This document shows positions 1 through 11,313 of a stretch of 64,000 nt of DNA, in pieces. A program made the translations under genes and the position numbers. The notes beneath the pieces are model-generated. The model did not search any database. It saw only the letters and a list, made by a program, of their open reading frames with translations, and was not told the DNA's origin. Position 1 is the first letter of the stretch. Every line of letters begins with the position of its first letter. Source of the stretch: Mactra quadrangularis (lineage: Eukaryota > Mollusca > Bivalvia > Venerida > Mactridae); NCBI GenBank assembly GCA_025267735.1, contig CM046301.1:67165872-67229871 (forward strand), given 5' to 3'.

Positions 1-3000
1 TAAAACTCACACTCCTCCCACACGGCAAAAAATAGAGAGCGGTATTTCTTTTTAATTTAAACTTTGGTATAAAAGGCACTAAAAACAAATAACTAGTACA
101 AGATCCTTAGAAATACGTCTACCGGTCAGTGTAAACACCATCTCAGCAGGCCACGTTAAATTCAGTATTCCCTATATTTTAAGAAAGTGGATGTAAATCA
201 AACTTTATCACACGACGCTCATTCAAGTAATACATGAAAGTTGGTGAGATTGAAATGACTCGTAGTTTTGTGTTTAGCTTTGGTCGAAATGATAAAAATA
301 CAAAACTTAACCCTCCACGTAGTCAATTAACTATGATTGGTTCATTTTCTCAATGTTGCAAGGACAATTACACAGTTAACTTTCTTGGTCCAGGAATTAT
401 AAAAGAAATGAATCAATTTGTCATTTTCTTCATCAAAATAATCCTAACATTTATTAAAAGCTACAAATGTATATTAATTAAAAGAAACGCCAAAACAAAA
501 CAGTCCTTAGAAGATAGAGTGGCCTTAGAACGGACAGTAGCAAAATTATTGCCACTAAGGATTTAAATCAGGTTCTATGGTGCACCAACTTCACCTGTGT
601 CCACAACAGATTTATATAAGAATATCGCAATATTTAGGTATAAAAATTTTACTCGCCACTCGACAATGTTGCGTGCAGACAGATAAGCACATATACATAA
701 AGCGTAAAGCATTGCCATGATAACTTGCAAATACTCAATGAGCGTAAAGAAACAAGAGCACCTGACGTTAAACTAGCTAGAACACGACGACTGGAATGGG
801 AGAAAAAATGTCAAGCGTTTACTTAAGTGCGGTTTATAAGTGCGGTTTAAAGTCTGATTTCATATACATGTTTAGCTGACTTCACAATATTGTACGATAA
901 CTCCTAATCATTGAAATCACCCTCAGGCAGGCGATCCCTCACAGTTCCCATTCACACCTGGGTAGAGTGGAACAATTGTAGGTTAATTTCTTGCTCAAGG
1001 AAATAAGCAGTGCCCTTAGTGGAGATCAAACCCAGGATCTCTCGATCCCTAAGCACGCGCCTTACCACTGGACCACTGCTCCTACTATCTTTAAAATAAA
1101 CATCCAAAGTTTCAAATAGAATATCTATTGGAACAAACATGTAGTACTGGCAATATTTCTCGGGTGATATAGTATGTCATACAATTGGTATTCATCTAAA
1201 TAGTTTAATAGATATGTGCTTTTTGGCTAGTGTATACAATACTATCAGTAAATCAAGAATTGTTATCATTGCTTCAAACATTACTTTAAGATACAATATA
1301 TGTTATCTGAAATATTTCTAATTTATAATTATATAATATATCTATATCTAAACTAAGGCTGGGTATGATAAATTATTACTTGATATAGTTGATATAAATG
1401 ACTTCTTAAGCTTGGAATATGTGTATTGAGAAACTAAATGATATTTTAGATACAGTAAATAGCTTTGAATCAAATATAATTGGACTAAAAATAGTGCTTG
1501 TAAGAAACTATCACTTTTAAACATGAATAAACACGTAAATGCGTTACAAATAGTTTGTGAAAGCATTCGTTTTAACAGTAGGGAAGAAGCAATTAAGTCT
1601 GTTAATACTTAAAGTACATTAAGGAAACACTTCATCTTGAATTCAATTTTATACACTGGTCATTGTTACCTTTTAAATCATTTTTGTAAATTATTGTTCG
1701 TATAAATTCATGAGTTAATATATCGTCTTCAATTTCCACTGCTCATTTTAATAGATCAATGCTTCAAACCGATGTTTTTATTTAATTTTTGTATTTCATA
1801 TCTAAATATTTTTTTGAAAGTAATCAACTGTTATTATTGACTAACTCTTTAATTAATCTAGCTCTGAATGACTGTAAATTCAATAAGTTTTAATTGAGTT
1901 TTTGTTTTTGTATTATGTACGTTGGTATGTTTTGTCATGAATTATCCATTCTTTTTCTATGTAATTCTGCATTTTCTATATAATTCTGCATGTTCTATAA
2001 TATTCTCTTTATATCATTATGTTTGTATTTATGTTTGTTCACGTGTTTAATCAACGACATTAAAGTCGCACTCACAAAAAATAGATAAAATCTGCTCTCT
2101 TTTTTTTGGCTCAAGTGTCCTGAATAAGGTTTAATTTAACAAGATGTTAATGATCAGTTCTCGTTTTCTGTACAGATAAAAACTTCTGAGTCAGACCTTA
2201 CAACGTCATTGTTACATGCAAATGGTAATTTAAGGTCTTTTTTCATTATCGTCAAACTAACTGTGAATGAGACACGGGAAATATAACTACATCATTTGTA
2301 GCTTTATTTTACTTCAAATCAGTTCTATTTTATCTGATAGTTATTGTTTTAATGAATAACTGATTCATATTTATCAATGATAGAGTCCTTATAAAAATTC
2401 AAAAATCAGAATTAATTACTTTATTGACATTTCATAATTTGTATCAAACATTTAGTTATCTTCCATGGACATCCATGATCATTTTGTTCTAAAAATTTGT
2501 ACAAGCCTTTTGTTGAGCAATTGTATTTAAAGTCAATTCAATGTTCGGTCTTTGTAAACATGTATTTACCTTACAATTATTACCTGTAGTCATCAAGTTG
2601 CTTGTGTATATCTTGTATATACACTTGCAGACATTTCTTTACTTGTCGATAACACCGTTAGTACTTGTACTGAACGCAATGATACTACATGTGTATGTAC
2701 GCCTAGTAAAAAGTACACTGTTTCATGAACTTTAACGCAAAGTGCTCGCCTATCAAATTTGAAGTGTCAATATGGCATTTGTCATCCTTAATTTAACACC
2801 ATCAATGATTACTTCTAGCTATTTCAATTGATTCAAATTGTAAAGTACTAGAATTAAGATGCACAATTGTGTTACAATTTCATGAATGGGTGCTGCACAT
2901 TGTTTAATACTCTCTGTGTAATACAAGAAAACAAATAACCAAATGTAGCGCAAAATTCTCATCAATCTTCTAATTCATGAATGAAAGTCAGGGAATTTTC

Positions 3001-5552
3001 TATTATTATCCATTGTTCGGTATATATTAGCCTAGATTATTACGAAAGACAAGATCTTATTATTCATTCATCAATAGAATTTTCCCAGGACATAACAAAT
3101 TAGTTTCATGGAGAGATAACATTGATTTGTATTTGCATTTGTCACTAAACTATTATAGAAATTCTAACATGGTATTAAGTGATTAGGAGAGAGTATTTTA
3201 AATATTTGTTTTGTAGATATTTGTTTGGTTTAAAAAATAGTTTCTAGATATTTCATAAATGATGACGGCGCGATATAACTTTTCTAAACCCAGACAAACA
3301 AACAAAAAAATCGTAAATGATGAACTAGAATATTTTAAACGTTTTAAATGATTTTGTCTTATGTTCACCAGGTAAACATTCATCAGAAACATTTTACATT
3401 GTTTGAATTTGCAGCTGTATTTGACTGCATAGAACGCGATTTAATGAACGGTATTAGTAGTGTAGTCGTTTTGTTCTAATTTAAGACAGGAGAACGACTT
3501 CTGTCAATATTTGTTGGGTGTTTATTACCTTACATGATCAAGAACCCATTTCGAATCACCAGACTTGTTTGTTGTGCACAACACTGAATCAGGTCCGTTG
3601 TTGTTTTAATTAAGAATTACAAGTATCTTGTTGATGGTTGTTGCTATCACGTAGACTACTATATTGACCTTCTTGCTGATAAACTGCTCATTAGACAAGT
3701 ACCTGTTTATTTATTGTACATCTCAGTGATAACAAGTTCCAAGATGTCATTTGTATTATAACTTTACACAATTAATGTATTTCAATCAATGGTTTTCTTT
3801 ACCTTTTTTCTTTGATTCCAATATTAAAGTGTTACGATAACGTTTCGATTTTTTTTTCAATTTTATGAATGGGTGCAGCACATTGTCTAATACAGTCTGT
3901 GTGATTGGAGGAAATAAATAATCCAATAAGACGCAAAAATCTCATCAATCTTTTAATTCATAAATGAAAGTCAGGGAATTTGCTATCGTTTATTATTTTC
4001 AACAATTAGCATAAATGACTAGGAAAGATAAATGTAACAAGTCATTTATCAATGGTAGAATTTATCCAAGAAAAAAAATGGTTTTATCAATAAAAACATT
4101 AATTTGTATTTAAAATTTTATTTTTACAAAAATATTAATAAAATGATATAACTGACACGTATTAAGTAATTTACAAATTTAAAGAAAAATGATTTGTTTT
4201 TTATATTATTTCTTAAATCTAATGTTGTAAAAATGTTTTTTTATCAATTATCAATGATAAATGTGATTTTTAAATTTGTTTTTTATTTGGTGGGTGTTCT
4301 TATATCAGCTGTTTGTGACTGGGTTTCATTGATAAAAACTTATTTTGTATTTAGTTAAGTTTTGACCTCTTTTAGCAATTGTTTTATTAGTTTGTCAAAC
4401 CATTTCAAAGAACGAAAGTAAGAAGTTTAATAATATAGTCCAAGGTGTCTGTAATTGTTTCTTGACAAGAATCCCCATTTGTGATTCGGTAAATGTGACA
4501 CACTATTCACCCATTCATAACAATCAACTATCAGTTAAGACTTGTGAACTTCGCATGTATCATTGATGAAAGGGCAAATTATTCTTACACGCAAAAATTC
4601 AATCTTCAGATGTTTCTGTAATTCAGAAACATTATCTGTAACAACTTTGCAAGTATCATTTTATCAACGACTTTGACTTTATTTAAACTACGGTTGTAAT
4701 CTTAGTTATAAATCACTTTTCGAAACGAAAAGAATTGACAAGCAACAATTTAACAATTTGTGGTCATTTCGATGATAGTGAAATTATTTTTATTCAATAT
4801 TTTTGTCCCAACTGAAGATTTGTTCATGATATTTGTATGTAGAGATGTTACAATACGGTAAACCAGCGTTGCAAAATGATATGGTACGTATTGCTTTAAG
4901 CATATATAAGCGAAGAAAAAATGGAATTGATGAACATACATGGCCTTAAATGGATCAACGTCAAGTTTAATATAATGTTTTTTTTAATGTTATCTTTAGT
5001 TCTACAGTTGTCAGAATGGTTATGTGCTATACGTTTGCAAAATGCATATTTTGAAATAGAATTTGGAAGATAATCATCCTCTTATTTGATGAAATGTTTT
5101 ATCTTTTTAACCACGTTTTACATGTGTTCGAATCTTGAAAATTCAGATTCTAATAAAAAACAAATTAGTATGACCCATGACTACAAAAAAAAACGTTCAA
5201 AGAAAACTAACCGGTGAAATACTGTCAGAATTAGTTTGCAAAATCAATCGATATATCGGTTAGCCGTTACATCCCCTACTTGTATGTTAGTTGTTCCACC
5301 ATGATTTGTATACACAAATTTGAACAACGTTAGAAGGTTTGTCTAATCACGTTGTTGGTCTGTCATGTTTATGAACATTTTGTGTCTTCTTGAGTTACTT
5401 GTGTTATCATGGTTTATCCTTAATCTAATGCATTGCTTTGAAAGGTGTTTCATTCTTAAGTGTTATGAATGCAAAAATGCAATAGCTGGAACGATATGTA
5501 TACTAAAGTTGTTTCTTCATTCATTATCCTTAAAATTTTGTTCTTATTTCAG
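1..5552. other. No supportable gene; AT-rich spacer with repeats
   Basis: I see no exon with convincing protein similarity. It contains a tRNA-like SINE on the minus strand (about 952-1095) and two diverged copies of a segment about 1 kb apart (2870-3010 and 3855-3995, both holding GAATGGGTGC and GAAAGTCAGGGAATTT). The 110-codon ORF at 234-566 has no recognisable feature. Confidence 0.6.
952..1095 (-). repeat. tRNA-headed SINE, CCTTGAGCAAG type
   Basis: On the minus strand an A-box-like GTGGTCCAGTGG and B-box-like GGGTTTGATCTC are followed by CCTTGAGCAAG. The same core occurs at 36437-36640, 41143-41390 and, diverged, 50635-50830. Confidence 0.65.
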
Positions 5553-5701
5553 AAATCTACGCCAATTATTATTGGAGGCAATATCCAAAGCAATATCCTG
5601 AAGTATCTAAGTGGCCAGGAACTTCTTTGTTGTATCAATACGATATTAACTACAACAATACAACTTTACCATTTATTTATCCACGTGCAATATTTGATAT
5701 G
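5553..5701 (+). CDS. Orphan exon-like ORF, unassigned
   Basis: 149 nt open in one frame between TTATTTCAG and GTAAGA: two bases then 49 codons, including NYYWRQYPKQYPEVSKWPG and LPFIYPRAIFDM. Aromatic- and Pro-rich and unlike repeat translation. It could be a prodomain exon of the downstream metalloprotease, but I do not recognise a family and its phase 0 end does not fit exon A directly, so another exon would be needed between them. Confidence 0.4.
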
Positions 5702-6328
5702 GTAAGATCTATATTTGAAATATTTTGTACCCCAACACAGTCCGGATGACGTTTGTGGATCCAAAAATATCGCTACGTTACTTTTTTGTTTTTGTCCGAG
5801 ATCTTTCAAATTTTCGACAAATGTACTTTTACGTATAGTAAGAACACCAGTAGATTTTATGCATATATCTGAATAATAACATATTTGATTTTGAGCTAAA
5901 ATTCCCATGGGATTTGGCATTGTCATATAGGAAATCATTGCCCGTGGGAATTCAACATTCCCATTTCGAAAATTGGATTTTTGTCCATGGAAGAATTCTC
6001 CCTTGTCTAATTTCATTAAAACTTTCATGCAAACTTGGCATCATCATCTAGAAAACAATGTCACAGAATACATATATAAAAGGGTTCATTAAAAATCCCA
6101 ATTTTGAAAATGGGAGTATTCTTCCATGGGAGATATTCCCCAAGTTAGACAAATTCCAATGGGAGTTTACCTTTTGACTAAATATTTGACATATTTCTAG
6201 CACAGATATCCAGGTGAATCTTACCTAAAGTAATGCCCATATGTAGACCAACATTTGTTTAAAATTTGAGCGAAAATTGAATGAATAAGAATTTGCAGGA
6301 TTTCTGGATGGCAAACGTTTTCCTGACG

Positions 6329-6725
6329 CAATCTCATTAAAACCCGATCTAACATTTTCTGCTCGCCTACTCGCTAAGTTAGACCTGGCTGTATTCTTAA
6401 GAGGGTCACGTTCAGGTGACTTTTTCTCATAATAGTATTCACGACGAAATCGTTATGTTTAGTGACTTGTTAACATTGTCTACGTCACGCAGTTTGAAAT
6501 AAGTCGTCCAATTGCAGACTGTGAATAATACCGCTGTCAAAGTAGCTTGCAAACCTTAGTCTAAAAATAAAAATTACGAAATCAAAATGCTATTAATAGT
6601 ATTTCGTCTAAGTGAAAACTACACATTGATTGGTCGATGAAAAGGTCATCTCGACGTGACCCTCTATGGAAACCTTAGAGATCCTGTACGGCATCTCTCC
6701 ACAGGATATCTGTTTACTGAGATTG
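6329..6725. mobile_element. MITE, Mutator-like, copy 1
   Basis: About 397 bp, sharing its whole length with 49584-49986. Ends CAATCTC...GAGATTG are inverted. Flanks here do not show a clear target duplication, so it is probably the older copy. Confidence 0.7.
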
Positions 6726-6962
6726 TGTTGCACGATACATGCGAGTTGATTCCTACATGTTTAGAACACTTGTTACTTCTATATAAACCCGGCATCTTGG
6801 ACGGAGTAGAAAACTGAGCCATGACTAAAGCCTATCGTCTGCTCATCTATGTACTAAGTACTAAGATATAAGCTGATTATGCACCAAGCGTTCCGAAATC
6901 AGAAAGTCAGTGTTGATGTCAAATCATTTTATGTCGCCCACATCATTGACGAATTAATTGCA

Positions 6963-7241
6963 GATTAATTGAATTTATAATGACTTTATAATTAGACCAA
7001 AGACATTTGTATTAGCCTATATTTCCTAATAAATACTGAGAGTTCGTGTAATTATCTTGGGGAAAGATATTAACATAGTTCTATGGGTTAGGGTTAGGGT
7101 TTCAGTTAGGGTTTGATGATTAATATAATTTATAATGACTTTATTATTAGATTAAAGACATTTGTATTAGCCTATATTTCCTAATAAATACTGAGAGTTT
7201 ATGTTAATTATCTTGGGGACATATATTAGCATAGTTCTATG
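6963..7241. repeat. Tandem duplication of ~124 bp with interstitial TTAGGG at the junction
   Basis: Copies 6963-7085 and 7118-7241 are about 90% alike; the 32-bp junction reads GGGTTAGGGTTAGGGTTT and then a further TTAGGG. Confidence 0.85.
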
Positions 7242-7857
7242 ACCGTTTTCGTCGTTATTAAGTCCTATATTGTATTATTATATTATCAAAATATTTGTCA
7301 TAAGCGGTCTTTTGTAAAAGTTCAAACGTTTATGTGCGGTTTAGAGTTTGCTTCCATTAACATGTTAAGTCGAGTTTACAATCCTGTTAGATAATCCCTC
7401 ATAATTGATATCACCTTCAGCCAGTCCTTCACTATTAACATTACTATGCTTCTATCATCACGTAGTCAATTATCTCATACATGAAATAACCAAGTCATTT
7501 GATATTTCTCAATTATAATGTACATCCCAAAGGCCCAATCTACATAGTTAGAGACATACTGTTTTGATTTAGTAATGTCACTGTGTATACTCGTATATAT
7601 TTTATAATTACGATATTCGATCATTGTATTGTTTTTTACATATCGTGGGTGGCAGGATGTGACTTGGTTTTTTATTTTCGTGCTTTTAGCATTTTGTATA
7701 AGGAAGCTTGTACAAATGTTTCAAATTACAAAGATTTCAAATTCACTTCCCTGGTTCAGGAGTAGGTCATGTATTCATTTGAGAAAAAAATACAAGATAT
7801 TAAACTTGTGTTGTAATGTTCGAATGTTAACTTCCTTATCATTTTGTAAACTGATTA

Positions 7858-8148
7858 AGCCGGGTCGGTTGCACAGTTGGTAGTGCAGTGGGATTTCGAA
7901 TCTAGTGTCTCGAAGGCGGTACGGGTTCGAATCCCAACCGGGGAGGTTTTACCCTTCCACGAAAATTTGACTGTTGTGTCAATTTTCCTCCATTAATATG
8001 GACTATGGAGAAGTTTCCTGCCTTGTGGAAGAGTAGATGAGTTCTGGTTATAGACAAGGGTCAATGAGAGCTATATGTTAGTTGCGCTGTACGCCGAAAA
8101 TCAACTAAAATGTGCAGACGCTGCATAAAACCCAGTATAAATAAATAA
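7858..8148 (+). repeat. SINE family A
   Basis: tRNA-like head (CGGGTCGGTTGCACAGTTGG, B box GGGTTCGAATCC), body with TTTCCTCCATTA and GGAGAAGTTTCC, and tail GCTGCATAAAACCCAGTA. Homologous to 8866, 27785, 48022, 53733 and 57612 copies. Confidence 0.85.
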
Positions 8149-8865
8149 AGTGTAAACTGACTATTGGTTAACCATTAACCTCAAAATTTCTATGAAAATA
8201 AAATTTTACCAGAAATTTGGTCCATTGGTTTTGGTGGCACTAAAGAAACCCTTTGGTGGATATTGGTCATGATTTTTTCTAAGGCCATTTCCCCCGTTTA
8301 TGTCAAAATTAAGAAAATATGTCTCAGTAATAAGCAAGAGTATGTTTACTAGGTTAAAGCTTAGTTCAAAGGTCAAAACTGATCAAGAGGCTGTGAATAC
8401 ATCGACTGACCGCTTCAGTTTGGCTGAAAAAGTTAATAATTGCCGTTTAGCCGAATATATTACATTACGTTACATGGCTTTAATTACGTTACTTTACATA
8501 TTTTAGACTAGTGTATCAAGACGATACTCACAACTACATTGGTTAACTTCTGTGATAGAAAGATTTAATAAACGTGATATTCTCTCTACCTCTTCTACTA
8601 GCAGTACATGTAAGTATATCCTTTATATCATTTAAATCATCACCATCATTACCATCAACAACATTATCATCATCTTCTGTCATTGTCATCATAACCATCA
8701 TCATCGTCGTCATTATCATCTTCTTCTTCTTCAGTCGTAGTCATCATCATCATCAACGTCGTCAAAACCTGGCAAATATGTCTGATGAGTTGAATATCTA
8801 AATAAACACAGACTATCAAGACGGCTTGTGTGTTGTGGACAGTAATTACTGTATAAACAGAAAAA

Positions 8866-9125
8866 CCCGGGTCGGTGGTGCAGTTTGTAGCGCGCCGTAA
8901 ATTGTAATCTCGTGTCCCGAAGGGGATACGGGTTCGAATCCCACCCGGGCAGGTTAACAATAATGTCAATTTTCCTCCATTTAAAAGAAATATGGAGAAG
9001 TTTCCGGCCTTATAGAATGGTAGGTGAGTACTGATTATAGACAAGGGTCCAGGAAAGCTATGTTAGGTGCGCTGGACGCCGTAAAATGACCTAAATTGTG
9101 TTGACACGTCGTTAAACCCAATAAC
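8866..9125 (+). repeat. SINE family A
   Basis: Head CCGGGTCGGTGGTGCAG with B box GGGTTCGAATCCC; body GGAGAAGTTTCCGGCC; tail ends CGTTAAACCCAATAA. Fullest copy in the plus orientation. Confidence 0.88.
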
Positions 9126-9581
9126 AAAAAAAATATAAATAGAAATTATGTTGTGTATGGTCGCTTAGTTAGACCAGAAAATGTTTAAGTCTTCTCAGAA
9201 CCTTGGATCCGCTAGGCTCGACGCTTGGACATGGGAACCGTAGGTTCGGCGGTTATAAATCTTGACATTTAACATTATTATATATTCTTGGTGATAGAAT
9301 GGACTTTAAACTTGTCAACTGACTGTGTTGTACATAAAGTAGTATACAATTACGGCCATGGCATTTGTTGTAAGCAAGTCTATATCACAGAAATTACACA
9401 AGAGTTGCTTCGTCTAAATCATTTAGAAGATAAAATATCCATCTAGATAAGTTATTTATTAAAGTGGTATACAACTTTAACGAGAAAATCATAAAACTCT
9501 TTACCTTGTTGAGAAACTGCTGTCAGGTTATATAACATAAGCTGCGTGTTCAGTAACGACTGTTAGCGAACGTTACGGGTA

Positions 9582-9710
9582 AGGGACAACTCAACCCGTA
9601 GACAACTTAACCCATGGATAACACAATCCAAAGTTGGGAAAACTTAAACCGTTAGTGAGGTATTGAGTTTTCTCGGGTGGAGTTGTCTTTGGGTTGAGTT
9701 GTCCCGACCC
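9582..9710. repeat. Imperfect inverted repeat
   Basis: GGGACAACTCAACCC at the left pairs with GGGTTGAGTTGTCCC at the right; inner arms are also partly complementary. A foldback element remnant is the simplest reading. Confidence 0.65.
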
Positions 9711-10694
9711 TAACATTAATTCTAACATAGGCACGTGCGCTTTCACTCTTTATTTAATGTGACGTCATCTATGCTTTATTATTCAACAAAATATAGCTCG
9801 TGACGGCTGTTATATTTTTACTCCCCACGTTAAATGAGCAAAGCCGAAAATAGCGCCCGAGTTTATAAGGGTTGATTTTAACAGGACCTTGGAACATGTC
9901 AGTAAATGTAAAACATGTACTAACCTTATTATTTGAACGAAAATGGTCTAAAATGAGTTGAAAACGATTCTAGCATAAAATACCTAGGCTACTTCAAGAA
10001 GTTTTTTAAGTCCCAGCATTTCCCGGTTCCGCTTATCATCCTGTCCATCATCCGACGGCGACGATCATGCCAGCCATTATACAAAAAATACAAAGATTGA
10101 CTATTTAATTAAAGCCAAACTGTGCATAGCATAATATAATGGAACTGGCTACTTGTAATCTTTCAAGTTTCATCCAAGTTGACACGAGCAGCGCTGATTT
10201 TCCGAGAATCCATTCTTCCTTGACACGCGTTTATAAATCCAATTTATATCCAACCTTTTCAGAAATTCTCAATCAAATTGTCTGATAACACACTACTATC
10301 CAGTTAACATTCAGTTATGTAAGCTGTATTTGTAATATTCCGTCGAAAACATCGAACTTTAAATTTTGCTACATCATCATGTGTTTATAAAATGTCACTC
10401 ACTAAGGGCAAGGTCGAACGTTTTGTTTATTTCACGGCGCTTATTTTGTAGAATGATGTTAAACACACACACAATTATGGCAATTCGTATTTAGTTTTTG
10501 GTTTCTATTTTTAATTAAGATTTTAGTATTATTTGTTCGGAACAAGTAACACCTATCTATGAGAATTGTGTAAATAAATGCTTTTTTCAGCCTTTGCACT
10601 GGGGGGTGGATTTCAACAGCCTGACGTTTCTGACAGTTAAAAATAGTTCTATAAATATATCTTTTCTAGGGATGTATTTTGCGATGTTAGAATC

Positions 10695-10835
10695 GAAATA
10701 ACTTACAATTGTCTATATTTTGTTGTCAAATAAAACATAGGCACTCGTTTGATGCGCTAATTAAATCATACGCGCATCACAACTCGTGCCTATGTTTTAT
10801 TAGACAACAAAATATAGACAACTGTAAGTTATTTC
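10695..10835. mobile_element. Palindromic foldback MITE
   Basis: Arms of about 55 bp starting GAAATAACTTACA and ending TGTAAGTTATTTC with only a few mismatches; loop contains GATGCGC and ACGCGCATC, itself paired. Nearly the whole 141 bp is a hairpin. Confidence 0.85.
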
Positions 10836-11131
10836 TTAAGGAACGTTCGGCGTAAGTGAACACGCTGAAGGTCTCTACTATAATCTAGGTGTATTTATTT
10901 GTGTACTTCGTGGTCACTTCTGTTTTATTGTACTATGTAATAATTTGATATTTGTACAATTTATAATATATTACAAGAAGTCAAACTTCACTACCAACAA
11001 AAATATATATCAGCATATATATGGAGGGATTGTCGACCAAATATCGAGTATTTAACTAAATAAGGTTAATGTATGTGCCACTAACAGTTGAATATGAATT
11101 ACAAATATATTTATTATGTATTATATTTTAG

Positions 11132-11313
11132 ATATTGCAGATACAAGCGGGGGGTTAAGTAAGAGACATTTTGTTAAACATCTTGATACCACAGTGGAAC
11201 TATTGGTCGTAGTGGATTATTCTATATTTAAGAAATATTATCTTGATAATTTGTTTGATGAAGCTAAAACTATTGAAGATATACATAATTATGTAAAAAT
11301 ATTGATAGCTATT
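11132..11313 (+). CDS. Metalloprotease exon A: start of catalytic domain
   Basis: 182 nt after TATATTTTAG, ending at GTAAGT, phase 0 out. It carries VELLVVVDYSIFKKYY, the first beta strand of reprolysin domains, followed by an acidic helix ending KILIAI. It starts with two bases of a split codon, so at least one upstream exon is required. A second possible acceptor 9 nt downstream (11141) keeps the same frame. Confidence 0.85.

Larger units (their letters stand above)
5702..11131. other. No supportable gene; upstream/intron repeats
   Basis: Holds the Mutator-like element (6329-6725), a 124-bp tandem duplication with telomere-like repeats, two SINEs, a CAT-rich microsatellite (8636-8760) and two foldback structures (9582-9710, 10695-10835). 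Prodomain exons of the protease are expected in or near here but were not recognised. Confidence 0.6.

Noticed and set aside
234..566. 110-codon plus-strand ORF
   Set aside because: No domain, no splice context, composition like surrounding AT-rich DNA.
5365..5444. Hydrophobic MFMNILCLLELLVLSWF start as a signal-peptide exon for the protease
   Set aside because: No donor gives a phase compatible with the exon at 5553; hydrophobic runs are common in AT-rich DNA.
5666..6028. 120-codon minus-strand ORF
   Set aside because: Lies in a repeat with inverted GGGAAT/ATTCCC segments and overlaps the better-supported plus-strand exon 5553-5701.
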